The position numbers were made by a program, and so were the translations under genes. The notes under the pieces were generated by a model. It did no database searches, was not told where the DNA came from, and worked only from the letters and a program-made list of their open reading frames with translations. Below, piece by piece: positions 35,437 to 44,833 of a stretch of DNA of 64,000 nt. Position 1 is the first letter of the stretch; each line of letters begins with the position of its first letter. This stretch comes from Fuscibacter oryzae (GTDB lineage: Bacteria > Pseudomonadota > Alphaproteobacteria > Rhodobacterales > Rhodobacteraceae), in contig NZ_JAESVP010000009.1 in NCBI RefSeq assembly GCF_016765795.1, positions 62,001-126,000 of the forward strand, read 5' to 3'.

Positions 35437-36345
35437 ATGGCACGCGTGAAAAAGGGCCGCCCGGTCTCGGGCTGGCTGGTGGTGGATAAGCCTGCGGGCG
35501 TGACCTCGACCGCGGTGGTAAACAAGGTCAAATGGGCGCTGTCGGCGCAAAAGGCGGGCCATGCCGGCACGCTGGACCCTGCGGCAACCGGCGTTCTGGC
35601 CGTGGCTTTGGGCGAAGCCACCAAGACCGTGCCCTACATCACCGATGCGCTGAAATGCTATCGCTTCGTGGTGACCTTTGGTGCGGCAACCACCACCGAT
35701 GATGCCGAGGGCGCGGTGGTGGAAACCAGCGCCCTGCGCCCGACGGATGAGGAAATTGCCGCCGCGCTGCCCGCCTTTCGCGGTGACATCCTGCAAGTGC
35801 CGCCGCAGTTTTCCGCCGTGAAGGTCGAAGGCGAGCGCGCCTATGATCTTGCCCGCGAAGGGGTGGAAATGGATCTGGTCGCCCGCCCGCTGTGGGTCGA
35901 GCGGCTGAAGGTTCTGGCCCGCCACGACGCCGATCATGTCGAGCTGGAAATGGTCTGCGGCAAGGGCGGCTATGTCCGGTCCATCGCGCGCGATCTGGGC
36001 CGGGCGCTGGGGTGTCTGGGCCATGTGCAATGGCTGCGCCGCGAATGGTCTGGCCCGTTTCAGGCCAAGGACGGCCTGAGCATGGAAGAGATTGAGCGGA
36101 TGGCCAAAACCGACGAGCTGGACAGCCATGTCCGGCCGCTGGAACTTGGGCTGGCCGATCTGCCGCAGGTGCCCGCCACGCCCGAAGGCGCGGTGCGGCT
36201 GAAGAACGGCAACCCCGGCATGGTGATTTCGTCCACCGCTCAATATGGTGATGAGGCTTGGGCCAGCTATCAGGGCAAGCCCGTAGCCGTAGGCATCTAC
36301 AAGGCCGGCGAATTGCACCCCAGCCGGGTGTTCAACCTGAATTAG
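35437..36345 (+). CDS. truB: tRNA pseudouridine(55) synthase
   Basis: A 302-residue enzyme forming pseudouridine 55 in the T-loop of tRNAs. It has [20 protein letters not shown] (about 12-31), [24 protein letters not shown] (catalytic Asp, within about 44-67), [18 protein letters not shown] (about 75-92) and [13 protein letters not shown] (about 173-185). ATG 35437 has AAGGAG six bases upstream. The 3' end overlaps the end of the converging Wza-type gene by 4 bp. Confidence 0.96.
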   Translation: MARVKKGRPVSGWLVVDKPAGVTSTAVVNKVKWALSAQKAGHAGTLDPAATGVLAVALGEATKTVPYITDALKCYRFVVTFGAATTTDDAEGAVVETSALRPTDEEIAAALPAFRGDILQVPPQFSAVKVEGERAYDLAREGVEMDLVARPLWVERLKVLARHDADHVELEMVCGKGGYVRSIARDLGRALGCLGHVQWLRREWSGPFQAKDGLSMEEIERMAKTDELDSHVRPLELGLADLPQVPATPEGAVRLKNGNPGMVISSTAQYGDEAWASYQGKPVAVGIYKAGELHPSRVFNLN

Positions 36346-37457
36346 CCCTCGATCCGGCTGGCCAGCACGGCGGTGGCATTGAAGACGCCAAGGATACCCG
36401 CCGTGGCAGGCAGCGGCGATTCGGTGACCAGCACCACATCGTCAGCGTGAACATGGAACGAGCGCGCGGCAAACAGCCCCTCTCCTGTGGACAGATCGAA
36501 GGCAAAGATCACCTCGCGCCGGTTCGGGCCGCTGCCATCGTGACGCAGCGCCTTGTCACCATACTTACGCAAGATCAGAACGCCCGCCGGGTCGGCCCGC
36601 GCCTCTGACAGACCGGCGGCAAGGGACAGCGTCTCCAGCAGGGTATGGCTTTGCTTTTCAAAGAAAACCGTCCGCTCCACCCCGGCCGCGCCCAGAACGA
36701 CGATGCTGCGTGGATCTTCCTCGACCACCACCCGGTCGCCGCCACGCATCAGAATGTCGCGGGACGGGTCGCGGTACAGATCCTTGGCCAGCGCGGCATA
36801 GGCCACTCCGCCGCGTTGCAGCCGCACGACCGGATTGCGCAGGCCGGGCGGAATGCCGCCCCCTTCGGCCAGGAGACTGAGGATGGTGACCCCCCTGGCG
36901 GCAACCGGATAGCGACCGGGCCGCTGCACACCGGCAACCAGATCAAGCATGTTCTGCTCCCCACCCGCGACGGCAAGCTGAACCTGCGCCGACGGGGCAA
37001 TGACGCTGAGTTTCTGCTGAATCTGCGCGCGGGCGTCTTCGGGGTTCAGCCCCGCCACCTTGATGGTTTCGACATAGGGCACGAAAACGCTGCCGTCAGG
37101 GGCAACGGTCAGCTCTGTCAGTTGTGCGGCGCGCTGTTCCACCGTGGTCAGCAGCGAATTTTCCTGCGGGTCCCAGATGGTGACATGCAGCACATCGCCG
37201 GGCCGGATGGCGCGCGCGACCTGCGCCTGCGCCTTGCCGGGCCAGCCAAAGCCGACCCCGGTGCCCGTAGCAGGCCAGCTTTCGACGGCGGCCAGATTGG
37301 CTTGCCCGACGCGGATCACCTGATAGATGGCTTCGGCCTTATGCGCGGCAGCGTCACCGATCACCTGACGTTTCAGCGCCGCACCCCGAGGCGCCGCACA
37401 ACCGCCGATCACCGACAGGGCCAGAAGGACCCCCAGAATGCGACCTGCCCGTTTCAC
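36342..37457 (-). CDS. Polysaccharide export outer-membrane lipoprotein (Wza/KpsD type)
   Basis: A 371-residue lipoprotein with lipobox LSVIGGC (Cys about 20). The polysaccharide export domain is at about 82-175 ([42 protein letters not shown]) and SLBB-type domains follow ([39 protein letters not shown]). It would form the outer-membrane channel for polysaccharide. It stands apart from kpsM/E/T (22 kb away), near the SGNH/GT2 genes. The start is GTG at 37457 with GAGGG upstream. Confidence 0.9.
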   Translation of the reverse strand: MKRAGRILGVLLALSVIGGCAAPRGAALKRQVIGDAAAHKAEAIYQVIRVGQANLAAVESWPATGTGVGFGWPGKAQAQVARAIRPGDVLHVTIWDPQENSLLTTVEQRAAQLTELTVAPDGSVFVPYVETIKVAGLNPEDARAQIQQKLSVIAPSAQVQLAVAGGEQNMLDLVAGVQRPGRYPVAARGVTILSLLAEGGGIPPGLRNPVVRLQRGGVAYAALAKDLYRDPSRDILMRGGDRVVVEEDPRSIVVLGAAGVERTVFFEKQSHTLLETLSLAAGLSEARADPAGVLILRKYGDKALRHDGSGPNRREVIFAFDLSTGEGLFAARSFHVHADDVVLVTESPLPATAGILGVFNATAVLASRIEG

Positions 37458-37540
37458 TGCCCGCCCTCGTTTTTGTTAACATATTGGCGACGTTGCGCTG
37501 TTGTCAGTGCTTTTCCCGTTAGCGGAAGGGGCGTCGCGAT

Positions 37541-38152
37541 TCAACCATCACGCGATTGAGCCTGCAAGATTGCCACCCGCCTGCGGTGGGCAAGCCACAG
37601 CCCCACAGCGAAGACCAGAACCGCAAGCAGAGTGGCAGAGCCATATGACAGCCACGCGGCCACCTGTTCATGTGCGCGCCCGAACAGATACCCCACCACG
37701 AACAGCACCAGCGTTTTCGGGATCGAGGCGAGCGTGTTGAGCAGAATGAACCGCCCCAGCCCGACCCGCGCCACCCCGGCCGCAATCAGCACGGCAAAGC
37801 CCGCCGCATGGGTCAGCTTGCCCAAAACCAGCAGGCGCACATCATTCTGGCGTATCGCGCGGACCAGAGGCACCATCCGCTCTCGGGGCACGCGCAGGCG
37901 CGGCCCGATCAGGGGCAGACGGTCCAGCCGAAACCCGCGCCCCGCCGCATAAAGCAGGCAATCGCCCACCACATCGGCCACCACCAGACAGATCACGGCA
38001 GGCAGCGCCGACAACAGGCCCAGCGTTGCCAGCCAGCCCGCGATGATGGTAACCACCGGCCCTTCGATCACGCCAAGGGGGGCCAGAACCCACAGGCCAT
38101 GGGTGGCGATCTGATGAATAACCTCGGCCCCGGTCGTCATGCTGTCCTGCAT
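37541..38152 (-). CDS. DedA family membrane protein
   Basis: A 203-residue inner-membrane protein of the DedA/SNARE-associated (VTT) family. It has WVLAPLGVIEGPVVTIIAGWLA (about 20-41), ADVVGDCLLYAAGRG (about 59-73), the conserved Arg/Lys region LVLGKLTHAAGFAVLIAAGVAR (about 108-129) and five or so membrane segments. DedA proteins are linked to lipid-carrier recycling and membrane homeostasis. It lies 83 bp upstream of the Wza-type gene on the same strand and may be co-transcribed with it. Confidence 0.85.
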   Translation of the reverse strand: MQDSMTTGAEVIHQIATHGLWVLAPLGVIEGPVVTIIAGWLATLGLLSALPAVICLVVADVVGDCLLYAAGRGFRLDRLPLIGPRLRVPRERMVPLVRAIRQNDVRLLVLGKLTHAAGFAVLIAAGVARVGLGRFILLNTLASIPKTLVLFVVGYLFGRAHEQVAAWLSYGSATLLAVLVFAVGLWLAHRRRVAILQAQSRDG

Positions 38153-38205
38153 CGCTGTCTTCTGCGTTGCGACCTAGGATGCCACGGCAGCGGGGGCAAC
38201 CACCC

Positions 38206-39744
38206 CTACGGCACAAGATCGTAAAGCTGGCTGCCCAGTTGCAGCCAGATCGCATCCTGCCCCCCGCCATCGACCAGCGCCCAGATGATCTGGCCGGTGG
38301 GTTTATAGATCACAAAGGCCTCGGCCACATCTGATGCCCCAGCCGAAACGCCGTTCGCATCCGTGGTATAGGCATAGTTGACCTGAAACTGATCGGACCG
38401 CGCGCCCGGTTGGCCAAACAGCAGCCGGTCGCCATCGGCGCCCGAATAATCCTGTATCCAGTCCGACCCATGATCAGGGATGCCAAGGTGATAAAAGCGG
38501 TCCGCCCCCGCACCGCCATTCAGCCGGTCATTGCCGAACCCGCCATTGATCCAGTCATTGCCGTCATTGCCAAAGATCACATCTGCACCGGGGCCGCCCG
38601 ACAGCACATCATTGCCTTCATTGCCGATCAGCGTGTCAGCCCCCGGCCCGCCATCCACCGTGTCATTGCCCAGACCGCCCGACTGCGAGTCATTGCCGCC
38701 GCCGCCGTAAAGCTGGTCATTGCCCGCGCCGCCATAGATCACGTCGCGCAGATCGCCCTCATCCGGGCCACCATAAAGGGCATCATCCCCTTCACCGCCA
38801 TCCAGCGTATCGCCGCCAAGGCCACCATAAAGCGTGTCATTCCCGGCCTCGCCGCGCAGTACATCATTGCCGTCATCGCCCCAAAGCATGTCATGGCCCG
38901 TACCGCCCAAAAGGCTGTCATTGCCAATGGCGCCGTGCAACTGGTCATCACCGTCCTCGCCCAGAACCGTATCGTTGCCCGCATCGGCGTGAACCGTGTC
39001 ATTGCCAGCCAACGCGTTGATCTGGTCGGCAAAGGGGTTACCTTGCAACAGGTCGTGGCCCTCGGTTCCCACGCTGCCAAGACCGGGCTGCAAAACCCCG
39101 CCGCGCATCCGCCAGACCCAAAAGCCTGTAAGGCCGGTGTTGCCCGCCACCTCATCCAGCAACGCCAAATCGCCGCCCGGCATCAGCGTGACCGGCGCAC
39201 CCCCAATGGTGAACAGCATCGCCCTTGCCCCCGCATCATCCGGGGCGGTGCCGATTGTCCAACTGACCAGTTCATAACGGAACACGATGTCAAAATCGCC
39301 GCCGCCCCGGTCATAAAGCTGCATCTGCACCCGGTTGGGCGCGGTAGTATCGCGGCGATAAACACCCACCATATCCCAGGTGACGGTCAGGCAATCATTC
39401 GCCTGATCCAGATCGACATGAATCTGGCCGCTTTCCACCCCCTCACCCCGCAGGCGGGTATCAACATCGCCCCAATAGGGCGCAAACAGGTTGGCATTGG
39501 GCTGGGCATTCGCCGTGGTGGGATAGGCTGTAAAGGCCGCCCCCAGCGACACGGTGCCATTGGTGTTCACCCAGATGTCGGTGGCAGCGATCGGTTGGCC
39601 GAAATAGTTCAGGCCCGCCTCGAATATCGCCGAGGCGTCAAGGTGCAGCGCGGTATCGTCGCCCCGGTCAACCGCGACCTCGCCATAGCCGGCGATGCCA
39701 CCAAGGCTGGTCACGGCGGTTCCGGTGCCAGTGATCGTGCCCAT
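38206..39744 (-). CDS. NIDO-domain and RTX (hemolysin-type calcium-binding) repeat protein
   Basis: A 512-residue extracellular protein. The N-terminal part (about 1-220) includes a nidogen-like NIDO region: IWVNTNGTVSLG (about 59-70), FAPYWGDVDTR (about 88-98) and LTVTWDMVGVY. Residues ~225-420 hold about 20 glycine/aspartate nonapeptides of the GGxGxDxL type that bind calcium. The C-terminal ~90 residues end in a short hydrophobic tail (LQLGSQLYDLVP), like the uncleaved signal of type I secretion substrates. There is no N-terminal signal peptide. ATG 39744 has GGGAAAGG upstream. No type I secretion genes are in the window. It is divergent from the SGNH-like pair. Confidence 0.88.
   Translation of the reverse strand: MGTITGTGTAVTSLGGIAGYGEVAVDRGDDTALHLDASAIFEAGLNYFGQPIAATDIWVNTNGTVSLGAAFTAYPTTANAQPNANLFAPYWGDVDTRLRGEGVESGQIHVDLDQANDCLTVTWDMVGVYRRDTTAPNRVQMQLYDRGGGDFDIVFRYELVSWTIGTAPDDAGARAMLFTIGGAPVTLMPGGDLALLDEVAGNTGLTGFWVWRMRGGVLQPGLGSVGTEGHDLLQGNPFADQINALAGNDTVHADAGNDTVLGEDGDDQLHGAIGNDSLLGGTGHDMLWGDDGNDVLRGEAGNDTLYGGLGGDTLDGGEGDDALYGGPDEGDLRDVIYGGAGNDQLYGGGGNDSQSGGLGNDTVDGGPGADTLIGNEGNDVLSGGPGADVIFGNDGNDWINGGFGNDRLNGGAGADRFYHLGIPDHGSDWIQDYSGADGDRLLFGQPGARSDQFQVNYAYTTDANGVSAGASDVAEAFVIYKPTGQIIWALVDGGGQDAIWLQLGSQLYDLVP
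38490..39068 (-). repeat. Imperfect 27-bp tandem repeats coding for RTX nonapeptides
   Basis: About 20 degenerate 27-bp units within the NIDO/RTX gene, each encoding a variant of GNDxLxGGx. One unit is lengthened by an insertion (DEGDLR). The repeats keep the opposite strand open for long stretches, giving spurious antisense frames. Confidence 0.85.
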
Positions 39745-39876
39745 GGCCGGCCTTTCCCAATCTGGCCGATCTTGCGCCAATCGGGTTGAGCAATGCTGAA
39801 TCGCCGCCAAAATATTAGCGGGCCTCTGGTGTGGGGCGGGTTGGCTTCCCAAATCGGGCGCAACAGGGGGCGCGAG

Positions 39877-40791
39877 ATGCGGCGACGGCAGGTTCTGGCG
39901 GGAATGGGTGTGGCGGTGGCGGGTGGGCTGACGGGGATGGCCGCATTGCGGCCCGCCCCTGTGCCTGCGCTGCCCCGGTTGCCGCCACCCCGCGGCACGC
40001 TTGCCACCTATCATCTGGGCCACAGTCTGGTTGGCCGCGATATGCCCGCCATGCTGGCCCAACTGGCCGGGCACGACCATGCCAGCCAGTTGGGCTGGGG
40101 TGCCTCTCTGGCGCAGCACCGAACAGGTGACGTTCCGGGTTTTGCCGCCGAAAACACCCATCCGGCGCACCGCCCGGTGGCAGAGGCAATGGCCTCTGGC
40201 CGCTATGACGCGCTGGTCGTGACCGAGATGGTCGAGCTGCGCGACGCCCTGCGCTGGCACGACAGTGCCGTGCATCTGGCGCATTGGGCGGCGCGGGCGC
40301 GGGCTGGCAACCCGTCGATACGGGTGTTCCTGTATGAAACCTGGCACAGGCTGGACGATCCGGTCGGTTGGCTGAACCGGATCGACGGCGACATGCAGAC
40401 TTTGTGGCTGGATCGGCTGCTTTATCCGGCATCGCAAGAGGCTGGGCCGATCTATCTCATTCCGGGCGGACAGGTTATGGCTGCCGCCGCCCGCGCGGCG
40501 GAGGCAGGCCTTTTGCCCGGCCTGACCGATCGGCGGCAGTTTTTCGCAACCGGGCCGGATGGCCGCCCCGATACGATCCATTTCAACGATCTTGGCGCCT
40601 GGCTGATGGCCCTGACCCATTATGCCGTGATGTACCAGCGCCCGCCCGTTGGCCTGCCGCATCGGCTGGCCCGTGCCGATGACAGTCCGGCACATTCGGT
40701 GCCCGAGGCAGCCGCCAAGGTGCTGCAACAGGTGGTCTGGCAGGTCGTGACCCGCTATCCTGCGACCGGCATGGTGGCAGCGGTCGGATGA
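39877..40791 (+). CDS. Exported SGNH-hydrolase-like protein (GHSL variant)
   Basis: A 304-residue protein with a Tat-like signal (MRRRQVLAGMGVAVAGGL). HLGHSLVGRDMP (about 47-58) takes the place of SGNH block I (usually GDSL), and DTIHFNDLG (about 230-238) looks like block V with the Asp-x-x-His pair. RVFLYETWH and LIPGGQVMAAA are shared with the next gene, a longer paralogue. SGNH enzymes are serine esterases or lipases, so polysaccharide O-deacetylation is a reasonable guess but unproven. ATG 39877 has AGGGGG upstream; an earlier in-frame ATG (39793) is unlikely. The next gene follows after 1 bp. Confidence 0.75.
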   Translation: MRRRQVLAGMGVAVAGGLTGMAALRPAPVPALPRLPPPRGTLATYHLGHSLVGRDMPAMLAQLAGHDHASQLGWGASLAQHRTGDVPGFAAENTHPAHRPVAEAMASGRYDALVVTEMVELRDALRWHDSAVHLAHWAARARAGNPSIRVFLYETWHRLDDPVGWLNRIDGDMQTLWLDRLLYPASQEAGPIYLIPGGQVMAAAARAAEAGLLPGLTDRRQFFATGPDGRPDTIHFNDLGAWLMALTHYAVMYQRPPVGLPHRLARADDSPAHSVPEAAAKVLQQVVWQVVTRYPATGMVAAVG

Positions 40792-40792
40792 T

Positions 40793-43174
40793 ATGAGTGT
40801 GCTAGGTCTTCTGTTTCAGGTTCTTTTCATCGGCCACAGCCTTGTCGGCCCCAACCTGCCCGATCTGGTCGAGGCTGCGCTGGACCAGCTCTCCGGCCCC
40901 ACTGTAGTCGAGGCGCAGGTGATCAACGGCGCCTCGCTGGCCTATAACTGGGATCATGCACAAGGGGCCGAGGGCGTAGACAGCCGGGCGCGGCTGGCAC
41001 GCGGCGGGGTGGATGTGCTGGTCCTGACCGAAGCCCAGCCGGTTGCCGTGCAGACTGGCAGCGCCGAACAAGTAGAACGCTTTGCCACGCTGGCGCAGCA
41101 ATCAAACCCCGATGTCCGGGTGTTCCTGTATGAAACCTGGCCCAGCCTTGCCAGCGGCCCCGGCATGGTGATTCCGGGCGATCCGGGAGCCGCAACACCA
41201 TGGGCCACCCGCGTTGCCGACGAACTGCCCCTGTGGGAGGCGATTGCCGCCAAGGCCAGCGCCAAAGGCGTGTCCGTGACGCTTATCCCCGCCGGGCAGG
41301 CAATGCTGGCCCTGTCGCAGGCGATGGCAGCGGGCAAGGTGCCGGGCCTGACCAATCTGCGGCAGGTGTTCACCGATGATACCCACCCCGATGGCAAGGG
41401 GCTTTATTTTCTTGCCATGGTGCAAGCGGCTGCAATCTCTGGAAAATCTCCAGAGGGTCTGCCCGCACGGCTGACACGCAACTGGCTGTCGCGCGACGCG
41501 GTGATCACCGACGCACAGGCCCGCGCCTTTCAGGCCGTCGCGTGGGAAGCGGTCTCTTCCTATCAGCCGAAGGTGACCACCGCTGCGGCCCCGCCAGCCA
41601 AGCTGACCGGCATCACCAACCCCAATCTGGCCTTGGGGCTGGCCGGAGTGAATGACTGGACGGTGCAACAGCCCTTTCTCGACATCATGAAGACCGCCCG
41701 CCCTTGGGTGGGCCATCTGCCCGGCCAATGGGGCGGGTGGAGCCATGACGACCTTGCCGCCAAGGGCTATCTGGATGCCAATGGCTGGCCCAAGGCTTTG
41801 CCGTCAGAGGTGACCGGGATCACAACCCTGATCCTGACCGACCTGCCCGATACGGCGGGCGGTGTGGCAGGGCGCTATGTGCTGACATGGCAGGGCGACG
41901 GCACGCTGAAGGTAGATGGCCGCGCCCGGATTGCCAGCGCCACGCCCGGGCGCATTCTGTTCGACTATTCCCCCGGCGAAGGCGCGGTTCTGCTGACCAT
42001 TACGGCCACCGAACCTGCAAACCCCATTCGCAACATCCGCGTGGTGCGCGAAGACCGCGAGGGGCTGCTGGCGGCAGGCCAGATTTTCAACCCCGATTGG
42101 CTGGCCCGCATTCGCGGCGCGAAAATGGTACGGTTCATGGACTGGGGGCTGACCAATGACAGCGTGGTCACCACCCCGGCCACCCGCGCGCATGTGGGTG
42201 ATTACACTTGGGCGCGCGTCGGCGTGCCGCCCGAAATCATGGTGGCGCTGGCCAATGAGATTGGAGCGGATGCCTGGTTCAACATTCCGCATATGGCCGA
42301 TGATGCCTTGGTCTCCGAATGGGCCAACATAGCGCAAAAGGGGCTAAAGCCCGGACTGCGGGCCTGGGTGGAATATTCGAACGAGGTCTGGAACTGGCAA
42401 TTCGCCCAAGCCAAATGGGCCGAGGAACAGGGCAAGGCGCGCTGGGGGCAAGATCAGGCCTGGGTGCAGTTCTATGTCCTGCGCGCCGGGCAGGTGGCCG
42501 ATATCTGGGCCGGCGTTTTCAAAGCCGATCCGGCGCGGCTGGTGCGGGTGGTGTCGGTACAGACCGGCTGGCTGGGGTTGGAAGACCAGATCCTGAACGC
42601 GCCGCTGGTGATAGCCGAAGGCGGCAAGCCGCCCGCCAGCCATTTTGATGCCTATGCGGTGACGGGCTATTTCTCGGCCATGCTGGGCGCGGATGGCAAG
42701 GTTGCAACGGTGCGCGACTGGCTGGCCCAATCGCGTGCGGCAGACCCGGCGCACCCCTATGCCATGGCCAATACCCTTGCCGCGCAAGAATTGCGCGACG
42801 GCTCGGTGACGGGCGATCCGACCGATACCTTGCAGACCCTGCTGCACGAAACCCTGCCCTATCATGCCGGGGTGGCAAAAAAGGCAGGCCTGCGGTTGGT
42901 GATGTATGAGGGCGGCACCCATGTGGTGGGGTTTGGCGGGCAGGTTGATGACGCCGAACTGACCGCCTTTTTCACCCAATTGAACTATTCCCCCGAAATG
43001 GCGATCCTTTATGGCGACCTGCTGTCCGGCTGGGCCAAGCTGACCGACGCGCCGTTCAACGCCTTTGTCGATGTGCTGAAAGCCGACAAATGGGGCAGTT
43101 GGGGGGCCCTGCGGCATCTCACCGATGACAATCCGCGCTGGCAGGCGATTGCGGGGGGGTGCGGCAAATGCTGA
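40793..43174 (+). CDS. Two-part protein: SGNH-like domain plus glycoside-hydrolase-like domain
   Basis: A 793-residue protein. Residues 1-260 repeat the SGNH-like domain of the preceding gene (LFIGHSLVGPNLP 11-23, VRVFLYETWP, DDTHPDGKG about 195-203). From ~275 it has NPNLALGLAGVNDW, PWVGHLPGQWGGW (about 302-314), a beta-rich middle (about 345-410) and a GH-like barrel part with RFMDWGLTND (about 445-454) and AWVEYSNEVWNWQF (about 523-536), where the Glu could be catalytic. YEGGTHVVGFGG lies near 704-715. This architecture occurs in polysaccharide loci of Rhodobacterales, often under vague names. No clear signal peptide is seen. The stop overlaps the GT2 gene. Confidence 0.75.
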   Translation: MSVLGLLFQVLFIGHSLVGPNLPDLVEAALDQLSGPTVVEAQVINGASLAYNWDHAQGAEGVDSRARLARGGVDVLVLTEAQPVAVQTGSAEQVERFATLAQQSNPDVRVFLYETWPSLASGPGMVIPGDPGAATPWATRVADELPLWEAIAAKASAKGVSVTLIPAGQAMLALSQAMAAGKVPGLTNLRQVFTDDTHPDGKGLYFLAMVQAAAISGKSPEGLPARLTRNWLSRDAVITDAQARAFQAVAWEAVSSYQPKVTTAAAPPAKLTGITNPNLALGLAGVNDWTVQQPFLDIMKTARPWVGHLPGQWGGWSHDDLAAKGYLDANGWPKALPSEVTGITTLILTDLPDTAGGVAGRYVLTWQGDGTLKVDGRARIASATPGRILFDYSPGEGAVLLTITATEPANPIRNIRVVREDREGLLAAGQIFNPDWLARIRGAKMVRFMDWGLTNDSVVTTPATRAHVGDYTWARVGVPPEIMVALANEIGADAWFNIPHMADDALVSEWANIAQKGLKPGLRAWVEYSNEVWNWQFAQAKWAEEQGKARWGQDQAWVQFYVLRAGQVADIWAGVFKADPARLVRVVSVQTGWLGLEDQILNAPLVIAEGGKPPASHFDAYAVTGYFSAMLGADGKVATVRDWLAQSRAADPAHPYAMANTLAAQELRDGSVTGDPTDTLQTLLHETLPYHAGVAKKAGLRLVMYEGGTHVVGFGGQVDDAELTAFFTQLNYSPEMAILYGDLLSGWAKLTDAPFNAFVDVLKADKWGSWGALRHLTDDNPRWQAIAGGCGKC

Positions 43175-43989
43175 GCGTGATCATCCCCGCCTCGAACGAG
43201 GAAGGCTATATCGCCGATTGCCTGACCGCCCTGTTCGCCAGCACCCCGGTGCCCGGCGGGGCTGAGGCGGTGGTGGTGGCCAATGGCTGCCGCGATGCCA
43301 CGGCCGACCGTGCCCGCGCGATGGCAGCGGCGGCAAAGGCGGCGGGCTGGGGGCTGGTGGTGCTGGATTTGCCGCAAGGCGGCAAGCCCAACGCGCTGAA
43401 CCACGGCGACCGCGCGGCGCAAGGGCCGATGCGCGCCTATCTGGACGCCGATGTGCTGGTTTCCCCCGCACTAATGGCGCAGATCGTGCAGGCGCTTGGC
43501 GCGGATGCGCCGCGCTATGTCACGGGCACAGCGCGCATTCCCCGGGCGAAAAGTGCGATAACCCGCGCCTATGCCCGGCTGTGGCAGCGCCTGCCCTTTG
43601 CCCGGTCACCCGCGCCGGGCTATGGCCTGTTCGCGGTGAATCCGGCGGGGCGCGCGCGCTGGGGCGATTTCCCGGCGATCATCTCGGACGATACATTCGT
43701 GCGGCTGCAATTCCTGCCGGGCGAGCGGGTGCAAGTGCCCGCCCCCTATGATTGGCCGATGATTGAGGGCTTTGCCGCCCTGACCCGCGTGCGCCGCCGT
43801 CAGGATGCGGGCGTGGCCGAAATTGACCGGCTGTATCCCGGCCTGCTGGCGTGCGAGGCCAAGGCCACCTTGGGCCTTGGTGGCGTGGCATGGCTCGCGA
43901 TCAGCGACCCCGTGGGCTTTGCCACCTATGCCGCCGTATCGCTGGCAGTGAAATTGCGGCGGGGCAGCGGCTGGACGCGCGGGCGCTGA
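43168..43989 (+). CDS. GT2 family glycosyltransferase
   Basis: A 273-residue GT-A enzyme with the GT2 pattern: SVIIPASNEEGYIADCL (about 3-19), EAVVVANGCRDATAD (about 33-47), KPNALNHG, YLDADVLVS (DXD, about 91-99) and ISDDTFVRLQFLPG (about 172-185). No membrane span, so cytoplasmic. ATG 43168 follows a G-rich ribosome site and overlaps the stop of the SGNH/GH protein by 7 bp. That coupling ties the enzyme to a polysaccharide modification pathway. The donor is unknown. It ends exactly where the converging xth gene ends. Confidence 0.85.
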   Translation: MLSVIIPASNEEGYIADCLTALFASTPVPGGAEAVVVANGCRDATADRARAMAAAAKAAGWGLVVLDLPQGGKPNALNHGDRAAQGPMRAYLDADVLVSPALMAQIVQALGADAPRYVTGTARIPRAKSAITRAYARLWQRLPFARSPAPGYGLFAVNPAGRARWGDFPAIISDDTFVRLQFLPGERVQVPAPYDWPMIEGFAALTRVRRRQDAGVAEIDRLYPGLLACEAKATLGLGGVAWLAISDPVGFATYAAVSLAVKLRRGSGWTRGR

Positions 43990-44778
43990 TTACAGATCAA
44001 AGGTTGCGAACACCGGGGCATGGTCGCTCGGCTGGTCCCAGCCGCGCACGTCGCGCAGGATACGGCTGCCATGGGCAGCGCTGGAGATATCGGGCGTGGC
44101 CCAGATGTGATCCAGCCGACGGCCTTTGTCGGCGCTGTCCCAATCGGGGCTGCGATAGGACCACCAACTATAAAGCAGCCCCTGCGGGATGTCTTGCCGC
44201 GTCACATCAACCCAGTCGCCCGCCTGCTGCGCATCGGCCAGATGCTGCACCTCGATGGGCGTATGGCTGACGATCTTCAGCAAGGCCTTGTGGTTCCACA
44301 CGTCATCCTCTCGCGGCGCGATGTTCAGATCGCCCACCAGAATCGACCGTTCCGGCCGGTCGGCGCGGAAGGCATCCCGCATGTCTGTCAGAAAATCCAG
44401 CTTCTGGCCGAACTTCACATTCTCGGCGCGGTCGGGAATATCGCCCCCGGCGGGCACATAGCAATTGTGGATCACCACCCCGTTTTCCAGCCGCGCCGCC
44501 ACATGCCGGGCGTGGCCCAGCTTGGCATAATCGCGGTCACCCGCATCGGTGATGGGCAGTTTGGACAGGATCGCCACGCCGTTATAACCCTTTTGGCCCC
44601 GCGCAACCATGTGGCTGTAGCCAAGAGCGCGGAACTGATCGAGGGGAATATTCTCGACCGGGCTTTTGCATTCCTGAAGGCAAAGAATGTCGGGCGCATG
44701 TTCCGTCATCAGCTTTACCACCAGCGCCTCGCGCAGGCGGACCGAGTTGATGTTCCAGGTTGCAAGGGTGAAAGGCAT
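43990..44778 (-). CDS. xth: Exodeoxyribonuclease III
   Basis: A 262-residue endonuclease/exonuclease/phosphatase-fold enzyme that cuts at AP sites. It has LATWNINSVRLR (about 5-16), DILCLQECKS (Glu metal ligand, about 30-39), GDLNIAPREDD (about 147-157), GRRLDHIWAT (about 221-230) and SDHAPVFATF (about 250-259). All catalytic residues are present. The ATG at 44778 faces the candidate sRNA region. Confidence 0.96.
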   Translation of the reverse strand: MPFTLATWNINSVRLREALVVKLMTEHAPDILCLQECKSPVENIPLDQFRALGYSHMVARGQKGYNGVAILSKLPITDAGDRDYAKLGHARHVAARLENGVVIHNCYVPAGGDIPDRAENVKFGQKLDFLTDMRDAFRADRPERSILVGDLNIAPREDDVWNHKALLKIVSHTPIEVQHLADAQQAGDWVDVTRQDIPQGLLYSWWSYRSPDWDSADKGRRLDHIWATPDISSAAHGSRILRDVRGWDQPSDHAPVFATFDL

Positions 44779-44833
44779 GGCACGCTCCGCTGCTGACAGC
44801 GGCCAAGCTAGTGCGCGTAAGCTGAACCCTCAA

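Noticed and set aside
38490-39068. Possible CRISPR-like or minisatellite array
   Set aside because: The periodicity is 27 bp without spacers and is fully explained by RTX nonapeptide coding.
38410-39789. 459-codon open frame antisense to the RTX gene
   Set aside because: It is the mirror of GC-rich 27-bp repeats. The encoded protein is a monotonous Ile/Ala/Val/His repeat without domain sense, while the minus strand gives a clear NIDO/RTX protein with a ribosome site.
39793-39876. Upstream ATG at 39793 as start of the SGNH-like protein
   Set aside because: It would place 28 unconserved-looking residues before a Tat-like signal; ATG 39877 has a good ribosome site.
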